From assembly GCA_002495235.1 (NCBI GenBank), contig DAEG01000059.1, forward strand, positions 1-5,512: 5,512 bases of DNA. The letters run 5' to 3'. The stretch comes from Euryarchaeota archaeon UBA287. GTDB taxonomy: Archaea > Thermoplasmatota > UBA186 > UBA287. The position numbers were made by a program, and so were the translations under genes. The notes under the pieces are model-generated. The model saw only the letters and a list, made by a program, of their open reading frames with translations. It ran no database searches and was not told the origin of the DNA. Shown one piece after another: positions 1-5,512 of the stretch. Numbering within the stretch: position 1 is the stretch's first letter; every line of letters begins with the position of its first letter.

Positions 1-1485
1 GTTCCTCATCGTCGTGCCCTTGTATGTGCTGGAATCTATGTTGGGAAATGCTCCTCTCTCGGAGCCGAGAGCCTCGGACACTCTGCGCGCTTCGTCATTT
101 ATGAATCCCATGAGCTTCTCTGCGAGGGCTATGGCCTCGTTGGAGTTGTAAGGCATGCCGAGCTCTATCAGCATCTCCGCGAAGCCCATGACGCCCAATC
201 CGATCTTCCTGTTCCCTCTCGTCATGGCCTCTATCTCCCCGAGAGGGTAGGAGTTGGCGTCTATGACGTTGTCAAGGAACCTGACACCCAGGTCTGTGAT
301 CTCCCTGAGCCTTTCCCACTGGACCTCTCTGTTCTCTACAAATCTGGAGAGGTTTATGGAGCCCAAGTTGCATGACTCGTAGGGCAGCAGGGGGACCTCG
401 CCGCACGGGTTTGTTGCCTCGATCCTTCCCAGCTCCGGCGTGGGGTTTTTACGGTTTATCTCATCAAGGTAGAGCATCCCCGGATCCCCGGTGCGCCAGG
501 CGAGGTAGCAGATCTGCGAGAACAGATCCTCTGCGCTCATGGAGCTGATCACCTCGCCGTTCCTCGGGTTCACCAGATTTATATCCCTGCCCTCGAACAG
601 AGGATCGTTCGCTCCAACGGATATGTTGAAGTTTCTCAGGCTTCCGCCCACCTTTGAGTTTATGAAAGAGAGAATGTCTGGATGTGTTGTGTTCAGTATG
701 CCCATGTTCGCACCCCTGCGCTTTCCGCCTTGCTTTATCACGTCGGTGGCCACGTCGTAGATCCTCATGAAGGACACGGGACCGCTGGCCACGCCCTTAG
801 TCGTCCCGACGACATCGCCCCGCGGTCTCAGGCGCGTGAATGAAAAGCCCGTGCCGCCCCCGCTCTTGTGTATGATCGCCATGTGCTTCAGCGATGTGAA
901 TATTCCTTCTATGCTGTCCTCCACGGGAAGGACAAAGCACGCGCTCAGCTGCCCTAGCGGCGTCCCGGCGTTCATGAGCGTAGGGCTGTTCGGAAGGAAG
1001 TAGAGCCCCTTCATGGCGCTGAAGAAGCGCTCCCTCTCTTCGCCACTCCTTGCAACGTGCTTTGCGACCCTGTCCAGCATCTCCTTGGGGGTTTCTAATA
1101 TCTGTCCCTCGTCATTCCTCAGCAGATACCTCTTTCTCAGCACCTTCACCGCATTCACGCTCAGCTTGAGGTCATCCTTCACGCCGAGCATCGCCTTTTC
1201 TTCCCTGATCCTGCTCCTCTCCCTGCGGTAGAGCATGTAGGCCCTTGCGACCTTTGAAAATCCTCCTTCGATTAGTGTCTCCTCAACAACGTCCTGTATG
1301 TGCTCCACGCTGGGATTCTCTTTCTTCTCTTCCGCCTCTCTCCGCACCCTCAAGATGACCTTTTCTGCGACTGCCCTGCTCCTGTCCTCCTCGCCTACGG
1401 CGAGGAATGCCTTTCTTATAGCGTTCTCTATCTTGTGCTCGTCAAAATCCTCAAGCCTGCCGTCCCTCTTTGTGACCCTGAGCAT
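1..1485 (-). CDS. nrdJ: Adenosylcobalamin-dependent (class II) ribonucleotide reductase, N-terminal 495 residues (partial)
   Basis: This enzyme reduces ribonucleotides to deoxyribonucleotides for DNA synthesis in the cytoplasm, using B12 to make the thiyl radical. Residues 1-95 look like an ATP-cone regulatory domain (RVTKRDGRLEDFDEHKI near the start). The catalytic barrel follows: LSACFVLPVEDS carries the first redox cysteine C183, SGGGTGFSFTRLRPRGD lies at 208-223 and GGKRRGANMG at 253-262. The finger loop NPCGEVPLLP gives N359, the radical cysteine C361 and E363, and ESCNLGSINL gives the second redox cysteine C372. NPCGE and CNLGSINL are typical of NrdJ rather than class I enzymes. Thermoplasma acidophilum is known to have a B12-dependent enzyme of this kind. 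The remaining C-terminal part lies beyond the left edge, and no intein interrupts the visible part. The start chosen is the ATG at 1485 rather than the in-frame ATG at 1506. The later one has a TATA-like box at -27 to -20 and is preceded by GGAGAGGG, whereas the earlier one overlaps that box. Confidence 0.96.
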   Translation of the reverse strand, partial: MLRVTKRDGRLEDFDEHKIENAIRKAFLAVGEEDRSRAVAEKVILRVRREAEEKKENPSVEHIQDVVEETLIEGGFSKVARAYMLYRRERSRIREEKAMLGVKDDLKLSVNAVKVLRKRYLLRNDEGQILETPKEMLDRVAKHVARSGEERERFFSAMKGLYFLPNSPTLMNAGTPLGQLSACFVLPVEDSIEGIFTSLKHMAIIHKSGGGTGFSFTRLRPRGDVVGTTKGVASGPVSFMRIYDVATDVIKQGGKRRGANMGILNTTHPDILSFINSKVGGSLRNFNISVGANDPLFEGRDINLVNPRNGEVISSMSAEDLFSQICYLAWRTGDPGMLYLDEINRKNPTPELGRIEATNPCGEVPLLPYESCNLGSINLSRFVENREVQWERLREITDLGVRFLDNVIDANSYPLGEIEAMTRGNRKIGLGVMGFAEMLIELGMPYNSNEAIALAEKLMGFINDEARRVSEALGSERGAFPNIDSSTYKGTTMRN

Positions 1486-1504
1486 GTGATTAAGCCCTCT
1501 CCTC

Positions 1505-1512
1505 ATTTAAAT
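1505..1512 (-). promoter_or_regulatory. Candidate TATA box for nrdJ
   Basis: The palindrome ATTTAAAT lies at -27 to -20 of the ATG at 1485, the spacing expected for an archaeal TATA box driving a leaderless transcript. A second candidate, TATTTAAAG read on the minus strand at 1530-1522, would start transcription near 1500 and give a leader of about 15 bases containing GGAGAGGG. Either reading supports the start at 1485 and not 1506. Confidence 0.55.
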
Positions 1513-1522
1513 CCCCATCGCC

Positions 1523-1530
1523 TTTAAATA
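1523..1530 (+). promoter_or_regulatory. Candidate TATA box for the sirtuin gene
   Basis: TTTAAATA occupies -28 to -21 of the GTG at 1551, matching archaeal TATA spacing for a transcript that begins at or next to the start codon. There is no Shine-Dalgarno sequence between the box and the GTG. The box is separated from the nrdJ box at 1505-1512 by only 10 bp. Confidence 0.6.
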
Positions 1531-1550
1531 CGCCCTTGCCAATCAAAGGT

Positions 1551-2249
1551 GTGGACTCCATCGCAGAGATCATAGAGAGCTCCAAGCGCATCACTGCTTT
1601 GACGGGAGCAGGCGTATCGACTAATGCGGGAATACCGGATTTCCGGGGTGAGGGAGGGTTGTACTCGAGCGGGAAGTACGATCCCGACAAGGTCTTTGAT
1701 ATAGACTACTTTGTGAGGGATCCTGCACCCTTCTACCAGTTCGCCAGGGATTTTCTAGCTCTGCTGAAGAAGGCGGAGCCCACTCGAGCGCATCTCTTCC
1801 TTGCCGAACTAGAGCGGCAGGGCAGGTTAAAGACGGTGATAACGCAGAACATAGACGGACTGCACAAAAGAGCAGGATCTAAAAATGTTATTGAGCTTCA
1901 CGGAAGCTTTGAGGAGAGCCACTGCATGAGCTGCGGTAAGGAATACTCCGTTGAGGAGCTGGAGAGGATGATCCCGGAGAGGTGCGGTTGCGGTGGCATC
2001 GTGAAGCCTGACATTGTCTTCTTCGGAGAGCCGGTGAAGTGCTTCAACGAGGCTAGGGTCGCAGTCGAGAGCTCTGACCTGCTGCTCGTGCTCGGAAGCT
2101 CGCTGGCGGTAGCGCCCGCAAGCATGCTTCCGTACCACTGCCGTGGCAGGATCATCATCGTGAACAAGGGACCTGTGTTCGCAGTGACGGGGGGCGCAGT
2201 CGTGGTCAATGAGGACCTTGACTCGTTTCTGCGTTCACTTCCCTTATGA
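1551..2249 (+). CDS. cobB: Sir2-family NAD-dependent protein deacylase (sirtuin)
   Basis: Sirtuins remove acyl groups from lysines using NAD, producing nicotinamide and O-acyl-ADP-ribose. In archaea a known target is the chromatin protein Alba, though nothing here identifies the substrate. The 232-residue protein is a single catalytic domain of normal length. It has the NAD-binding GAGVSTNAGIPDFRG at 19-33, TQNIDGLH at 98-105 with N100 and D102, catalytic H117 in ELHG, and GSSLAVAP at 182-189. The zinc module has C125 and C128 (CMSC), then C145 and C147 (CGCG). The segment DPAPFYQFARDF at 57-68 resembles deacetylase-type sirtuins and lacks the Y-x-x-R of desuccinylases such as SIRT5 and CobB. 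The start is taken as GTG 1551 because of TATA spacing; the frame extends back to a TTG at 1536, adding only five residues. Its end overlaps the convergent PLP-enzyme gene by 44 bp. cobB is the general bacterial and archaeal name; sir2 would serve equally well. Confidence 0.95.
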   Translation: MDSIAEIIESSKRITALTGAGVSTNAGIPDFRGEGGLYSSGKYDPDKVFDIDYFVRDPAPFYQFARDFLALLKKAEPTRAHLFLAELERQGRLKTVITQNIDGLHKRAGSKNVIELHGSFEESHCMSCGKEYSVEELERMIPERCGCGGIVKPDIVFFGEPVKCFNEARVAVESSDLLLVLGSSLAVAPASMLPYHCRGRIIIVNKGPVFAVTGGAVVVNEDLDSFLRSLPL

Positions 2250-3318
2250 CCCTCTCCATCTCCTCCTCCGTGTTCCAGAAGTGAGGGCTGAAGCGGAGCA
2301 GCCCATCCCTCGCGGATATGGATATGCCTTTCCTCCTCAGGATCTCTACGAGCCTCTTGTCGCCGGCAGCGCCCACTATCGCGCCCCTGTTCCTGGGCGT
2401 CTTTATGTCGAGGTCAAGGCCGCCGATCAGCATGCCGCTGAGCTTCATGACCTCCCGCTCTATGCGTTTCTTGCCGAATGCTGACAGCTGCTCAACGCTC
2501 TTTGTGAGGGCGAATATCAGGGGAAAGGGGAGGTTGCCTGCCTCGAAGCGCCTCGCTCCTTTTTTCATCTCATAATTCCTGTGATCGAACCTCTCCGTCT
2601 CGTCGTACTCTATGGAGTTGTGGCCTAGGAACGGGAGCTCCGTCTCCTTCATGAGCTCCCTGGACACGTAAAAGAGACCCACGCCGTAGGGCCCCATGAG
2701 CCATTTGTAGCCCGCGCCGCACGCAATGTCCATGCAGGGCTCCACATCCACGGCGCCGAGGCTCTGGACCACATCAACGACGAGCCTCACCCCCTTCTCA
2801 TCACAGATCCTCTTCAGCTCCCTGATGTCATTCTTCAGGCCGTTCGAGTACTCCACGTGCGATATGGCCAGCGCTATCGTCTTATCGTCCATGGCCTTGT
2901 CTATGTCGTTTATGTCGATGAGATGATCATCGTTCCTGACTATCCTGCACTTCTCCCTGGCCCATGGAAGAAGGTTCGAGGGGTACTCCATGTCAGTGGT
3001 TACGAAGGTGTCTCTGTGCTCTCTCTTGCCGAGCTCTCTGAGCATGAGCAGCGCGGTGTTCAGTCCCTCCGTCGTGTTCTTGAGAAAGGCTATGTTATCG
3101 CTGCCGACGCCCATGAAACTGGCCACTGCATCTCTGCACTCCTCCAGCCTTTTCATGTACACCTCGTAGTTCAGATCCCCGTTCTCGGCCACGTCCCTGT
3201 ACCACTCGCAGAGCTCCCCCGTCACGCTGCGTCTCATCGGCGATGTAGCTGCGTTGTCCAGGTATATCCATTTCCTTGCTATGCCAAGATCCTCTCTCAC
3301 CTCTTCCTTTGATACCAT
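2206..3318 (-). CDS. Class V aminotransferase-fold PLP-dependent enzyme (cysteine desulfurase-like fold, no catalytic Cys)
   Basis: This is a fold-type I PLP enzyme of the group that includes SufS/NifS cysteine desulfurases and isopenicillin N epimerase-like proteins. Its 370 residues are near family length. IYLDNAATSP lies at 18-27, NTTEGLN at 81-87 is the phosphate region, VDVVQSLGAVDV at 181-192 gives the pyridine-N aspartate D182 and Q185, and GYKWLMGPYG at 203-212 gives the PLP lysine K205. LRFSPHFWNT at 341-350 supplies a carboxylate-binding arginine, R342. The desulfurase cysteine loop near the C terminus is absent: the equivalent region reads FSPHFWNTEEE. The usual PLP-stacking histidine is replaced in EYPSNLLPW by tyrosine (Y112). 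It is therefore probably not an IscS/SufS sulfur donor; transamination, epimerisation or lyase chemistry is possible and the substrate is unknown. The start at 3318 gives a normal N terminus and suits the AT-rich box at 3344-3354. Upstream in-frame ATGs at 3342 and 3357 add 8 and 13 residues with no family resemblance. Confidence 0.9.
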   Translation of the reverse strand: MVSKEEVREDLGIARKWIYLDNAATSPMRRSVTGELCEWYRDVAENGDLNYEVYMKRLEECRDAVASFMGVGSDNIAFLKNTTEGLNTALLMLRELGKREHRDTFVTTDMEYPSNLLPWAREKCRIVRNDDHLIDINDIDKAMDDKTIALAISHVEYSNGLKNDIRELKRICDEKGVRLVVDVVQSLGAVDVEPCMDIACGAGYKWLMGPYGVGLFYVSRELMKETELPFLGHNSIEYDETERFDHRNYEMKKGARRFEAGNLPFPLIFALTKSVEQLSAFGKKRIEREVMKLSGMLIGGLDLDIKTPRNRGAIVGAAGDKRLVEILRRKGISISARDGLLRFSPHFWNTEEEMERVIREVNAETSQGPH

Positions 3319-3343
3319 CGTCGCTCTATGGCAGAGGACCATC

Positions 3344-3354
3344 TTATTATTTTT
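3344..3354 (-). promoter_or_regulatory. Candidate TATA box for the class V PLP-enzyme gene
   Basis: On the minus strand AAAAATAATAA stands out as AT-rich against GC-rich flanks. It lies at -36 to -26 of the ATG at 3318, so transcription would begin within a few bases of that codon. It falls inside the frame of the longer in-frame start at 3357, which argues against that longer start. The box is less canonical than the others in the window. Confidence 0.4.
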
Positions 3355-3422
3355 CATGCGGGCGGCCGTAAAATGTGAGAATGGTCCGGGACGTATCCTG
3401 ATCCTCTGTTGTGGACAAAAGA

Positions 3423-3428
3423 TTTATT
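3423..3428 (+). promoter_or_regulatory. Candidate TATA box for the class II aldolase gene
   Basis: TTTATT, in the context AAAAGATTTATTCC, lies at -27 to -22 of the ATG at 3450. This is the same spacing as at the sirtuin, nrdJ and DhnA-family genes. No Shine-Dalgarno sequence precedes the ATG, so a leaderless transcript is inferred. Confidence 0.55.
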
Positions 3429-3449
3429 CCCGCATCTTGCTTAAGCGGC

Positions 3450-4100
3450 ATGGCATTTGACAATGAGCGCAGGATCGTAGCGGATGCGGGCAGGAGGATG
3501 TTTGAGAGAAAGCTGACCGTAGGCACGTGGGGCAATGTCAGCGTGAGAGCCCGGGATAGGTGCATCATAACTCCGAGCGGCAAGAGCTATCTGGAGACAG
3601 GGCCGGAGGACATGATCGTCGTCGATCTGGAAGGAAACGTCATTGAGGGAAGATGGAGGCCGTCAACAGAGCTGGCGATGCACTGCGAGATCTACAGGAG
3701 AAGAGAGGACGTCAACGCCGTTGTGCACATCCATCCCACGTATTCCAGTATCCTATCCGTTCTTGGAGAGGGTATACCGCCCATAATGGAGGACATGGTG
3801 ATGCTTCTTGGCGAGGAGGTCAGGGTATCGGAATACACTCTGCCGGGCACCGAGGAGATCGCGCGCAATGCAGCTGAAGCGCTCGGAAAGAACAATGCGG
3901 TCATACTGGCAAATCACGGTTCGGTCTGCGTGGGTGAGGACATGGACAGGGCACTGACGGCGTGCGAGGTGCTGGAGAAATCAGCCCAGATATACTTTTA
4001 TTCCAGACTGCTGGGGGATCCTAAAGTCCTTCCCAGGGACGACGTCATGGAGCTGATGAGAAAAGCCCGCGGCTATCTCGGACAGTGGAAGCAGGAGTGA
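3450..4100 (+). CDS. Class II aldolase/adducin-family protein (L-fuculose-1-phosphate aldolase-like)
   Basis: Members are zinc enzymes that cleave or form sugar phosphates through an enediolate; FucA splits L-fuculose 1-phosphate into DHAP and L-lactaldehyde. The 216 residues match E. coli FucA in length (215). All four zinc-type ligands are present and almost exactly in register with FucA E73, H92, H94 and H155: E74 in STELAMH, H93 and H95 in VVHIHPTYSS, and H156 in ANHGSVCVG. The phosphate-binding elements TWGNVSVR (26-33) and TPSGKSY (41-47) are also present. The position of FucA's catalytic Tyr113 is Glu (E114 in IPPIMEDMV), so FucA activity should not be assumed; other members act on pentulose, rhamnulose or methylthioribulose phosphates. 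The frame is open back to a GTG at 3411, but ATG 3450 is preferred because of TATA spacing and FucA-like length. The next gene, a class I aldolase homologue, converges on it 25 bp away. Family assignment is firm and substrate is open. Confidence 0.92.
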   Translation: MAFDNERRIVADAGRRMFERKLTVGTWGNVSVRARDRCIITPSGKSYLETGPEDMIVVDLEGNVIEGRWRPSTELAMHCEIYRRREDVNAVVHIHPTYSSILSVLGEGIPPIMEDMVMLLGEEVRVSEYTLPGTEEIARNAAEALGKNNAVILANHGSVCVGEDMDRALTACEVLEKSAQIYFYSRLLGDPKVLPRDDVMELMRKARGYLGQWKQE

Positions 4101-4125
4101 GGCTCTCCGATGTGCACCTCGTGAT

Positions 4126-4893
4126 TCAGGCTTCAGCGCCTACGTCCTCGTGCACTATCCTGATGATGGCCCTCAGTGTCTCCGCTGGATGTCTGCTCTG
4201 CCAGATGCTCTTTCCGAGCACTGCGCCCGAAGCACCGGCGTCCATCGCGTCCCTCACGTCCTGCAGCGTGCTGCCTAAATCCGTCCTGTCGCCCCCCATC
4301 ATCGTCACTGGAACATACGAACATCTGACCACCTCTGCAAAGCTCTCCCTGCTCCCGGTGTACGGAGCCCTGATGATGTCGGCGCCGAGATCGGAGGCCA
4401 CCCTGCAGGCATGTCTCACGTATCGTGGATCGCTCTGTTCCTCCCTCGTGAAGTTCCTGCCCCACAGCACGGTCTCAACGCAGAGCGGAAGACCAGCCTC
4501 CTCACACGCATCCGCAAAGCCCGCCACCATCTCCACGTTCTTAACAGAGGCCTCTGTCGAGTTCATCCCGAACACGAGGTACAACATCACGCCGGAGGCC
4601 CCCAGCCTCTGGACCTCATCAAGATCCGCTATCAGGCCGTAGCCATCGATCTCGGACGGTTTTGTGGGCATCAGTGATGTGAGATGATCACACCGCAGTA
4701 AAAATGGCATCCCCCTGTCCTTGATGAGAGCGCCGTACCGTCTGGCGGCTCCGTAGGTGAGCAGCAGGCCGTCAGCCTCGGACACGCTCTTTATCGCGTC
4801 CTCAACGTTTTCAAGCCCTCCGATCATGCCCATGGATGCCCCATGGTCCATGGCAACTATCACGCATTTTCCATCATCTCTCATAAAGTCCAT
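4126..4893 (-). CDS. DhnA/FbaB-family class I aldolase homologue lacking the Schiff-base lysine
   Basis: The family (archaeal fructose-bisphosphate aldolase, ADH synthase of aromatic amino acid synthesis, LsrF) consists of TIM-barrel enzymes forming a lysine Schiff base with keto substrates. At 255 residues it is of normal length. AMDHGASMGMIGGLENV at 14-30 matches the family's MDHG...GP..GL signature. LGADIIRAPYTG at 169-180, MMGGDRTD at 198-205, MDAGASGAVLGKSIWQ at 217-232 and IVHEDV at 246-251 follow the usual order. Catalytic features are changed: the family pattern (I/V)K-T-x-Y-T reads I-R-A-P-Y-T, putting R175 where the catalytic lysine belongs; the region of the conserved Y-P-R-G reads LWGRN (143-147); GGPK reads GGDR; and GRN reads GKS. 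Phosphate binding may persist but standard Schiff-base aldol chemistry seems unlikely. The start at 4893 is supported by a TATA box at -27 to -21. It is the downstream same-strand neighbour of the transporter gene, separated by 82 bp and with its own promoter. The substrate is unknown. Confidence 0.85.
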   Translation of the reverse strand: MDFMRDDGKCVIVAMDHGASMGMIGGLENVEDAIKSVSEADGLLLTYGAARRYGALIKDRGMPFLLRCDHLTSLMPTKPSEIDGYGLIADLDEVQRLGASGVMLYLVFGMNSTEASVKNVEMVAGFADACEEAGLPLCVETVLWGRNFTREEQSDPRYVRHACRVASDLGADIIRAPYTGSRESFAEVVRCSYVPVTMMGGDRTDLGSTLQDVRDAMDAGASGAVLGKSIWQSRHPAETLRAIIRIVHEDVGAEA

Positions 4894-4913
4894 GATGGTC
4901 AGCCTCTTGCTTG

Positions 4914-4920
4914 TATTTAT
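4914..4920 (-). promoter_or_regulatory. Candidate TATA box for the DhnA-family gene
   Basis: ATAAATA read on the minus strand lies at -27 to -21 of the ATG at 4893, the canonical archaeal spacing for leaderless transcription. The GAGG thirteen bases before the ATG is too weak and too far to be a convincing ribosome binding site. The box shows this gene need not depend on read-through from the transporter gene upstream. Confidence 0.6.
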
Positions 4921-4975
4921 GCATTGAGCTCATCCGCCTCATCAGCGCAGGAGCTGTGTTATCGAATAGACAGTG

Positions 4976-5512
4976 TCAGATCCTCCTCAAAAGGATGAGA
5001 CACGCCATCACAGATATCAGCGGGCCTATCGCCAGGAATGACATGGAGCTGATCCAGCCATAGTTAGCTCCGAGGAACACGGCCACTAGCGGGGCAAATA
5101 TGTCTGCGGTATTGCCCAGGAACCCAGAGAAGCCGGCCCCCTCGCCGGCGAGCTCTCTCGGGAACACCTCCGTGGGCAGTGCCCAGTACGGGCCGTTCGT
5201 CCATGGAACGCCAAAACCCGCCAGCACCATAGCCATCATCGCCATCGCGTAGCCTTCCTGCGCTAGGAAAGGCACCAGGAGAGTACCGAAGAACGCCACG
5301 ACGAAGCCTACGAGCATGGACACGACCCTGCCTCTCGTTATACCTATCCTCTTTGCCAGGACATCAGACACCACGCCGCCCAGGGGTGTTGATAAGGCAC
5401 CTGTGAGTCCTAGGATCAGGCACAGCGCCCCGACCGCCTCAAGCCCGTATCCATGGTCGAACAGCATGTTCTGTGTTATGCCGTATATGGCGTATATCTG
5501 CCAGCAGTTGCC
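4976..5512 (-). CDS. Major facilitator superfamily transporter, C-terminal half (partial)
   Basis: Only the last 178 residues are in the window and the frame is open to the right edge, so the ATG at 5467 is an internal methionine, not the start. The fragment is strongly hydrophobic with about six segments, fitting TM7-TM12 of a 12-helix MFS carrier in the cytoplasmic membrane. Segment 7 is cut by the edge. Segment 8 ends in a loop GGVVSDVLAKRIGITRGR that resembles MFS motif A as repeated in the C-terminal domain. After it come a segment from VVSMLVGFVV to FLAQ, a long one around MVLAGFGVPWTNGPYWALP, FLGNTADIFAPLVAVFLG, and a last one ending CLILLRRI. The stretch with PTEVFPRELAGEGAGFSGFLGN is typical of TM10-11 in metabolite and sugar-acid type carriers, but this does not fix the substrate. 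The gene for the divergent aldolase homologue follows on the same strand. Confidence 0.85.
   Translation of the reverse strand, partial: GNCWQIYAIYGITQNMLFDHGYGLEAVGALCLILGLTGALSTPLGGVVSDVLAKRIGITRGRVVSMLVGFVVAFFGTLLVPFLAQEGYAMAMMAMVLAGFGVPWTNGPYWALPTEVFPRELAGEGAGFSGFLGNTADIFAPLVAVFLGANYGWISSMSFLAIGPLISVMACLILLRRI

Noticed and set aside
56..71. Inverted repeat CTCTCGG-AG-CCGAGAG
   Set aside because: It lies inside nrdJ coding sequence, with a two-base loop and no T-run. It is explained by the codons for Leu-Gly-Ser-Glu-Arg and is probably chance.
1..1485. Possible intein in nrdJ, common in archaeal ribonucleotide reductases
   Set aside because: The visible 495 codons run without insertion through C183, C361 and C372; any intein would have to be beyond the left edge.
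1504..1506. Upstream ATG as the nrdJ start
   Set aside because: It overlaps the candidate TATA box. The ATG at 1485 gives the usual N terminus just before the ATP cone and a consistent promoter distance.
1827..2209. Two minus-strand open frames of 103 codons opposite the sirtuin gene
   Set aside because: Both are antisense shadows of a gene with intact catalytic motifs; neither resembles a protein family.
2857..3312. Plus-strand open frame of 151 codons
   Set aside because: It lies wholly antisense to the well-supported PLP-enzyme gene, its composition shows no domain, and it has no promoter.
4101..4125. Possible terminator between the convergent aldolase genes
   Set aside because: There is no T-run on either strand and no convincing hairpin in these 25 bases.
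4085..4642. Plus-strand open frame of 185 codons opposite the DhnA-family gene
   Set aside because: The minus-strand frame carries clear family motifs. This one is Ser/Leu-rich shadow sequence and would overlap the end of the class II aldolase gene.
4830..4853. Three CCATGG sites in 24 bases
   Set aside because: They arise from the codons of the conserved MDHGASMGM segment of the DhnA-family protein, not from a regulatory repeat.

Overview
The window looks like chromosomal DNA of an archaeon, most likely a thermoacidophile-type member of the Thermoplasmata. This is inferred from the gene content (a B12-dependent ribonucleotide reductase, an archaeal-type sirtuin, a DhnA-family aldolase homologue), from frequent AGG/AGA arginine and ATA isoleucine codons, and from AT-rich TATA-type boxes placed about 20-35 bases before start codons with mostly no Shine-Dalgarno sequence. 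By eye the G+C content is somewhat above one half, higher than Thermoplasma itself. The genus cannot be named from this sequence alone. There is no sign of mobile elements, CRISPR, tRNA or rRNA, and no gene-free stretch over about 130 bases.

Layout from left to right. Positions 1-1485 (minus) hold the first 495 codons of class II ribonucleotide reductase nrdJ, whose C-terminal part lies beyond the left edge. A 65-bp divergent promoter region separates it from a sirtuin deacylase gene (1551-2249, plus). The sirtuin overlaps tail-to-tail by 44 bp with a class V aminotransferase-fold PLP enzyme gene (2206-3318, minus). A second divergent promoter region (3319-3449) leads to a class II aldolase gene (3450-4100, plus). 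This faces, across 25 bp, a gene for a divergent DhnA/FbaB-family aldolase homologue (4126-4893, minus). The C-terminal half of an MFS transporter (minus) runs off the right edge.

Strands nearly alternate, so there is little evidence of operons. Each gene with a visible 5' end has its own candidate TATA box. In four of the five cases the box sits at about -28 to -21 of one particular start codon, which implies leaderless or nearly leaderless transcripts and places several starts downstream of the longest open frame.

No undescribed multi-gene system is evident. The most unusual items are: the DhnA-family protein with arginine where the Schiff-base lysine belongs; the class V PLP enzyme without the desulfurase cysteine; the class II aldolase with all zinc ligands but Glu at the position of the FucA catalytic tyrosine; and the nrdJ/sirtuin region, where two opposed TATA boxes lie only 10 bp apart. 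The two aldolase homologues and the transporter could serve one carbohydrate-related function, but that rests only on proximity.
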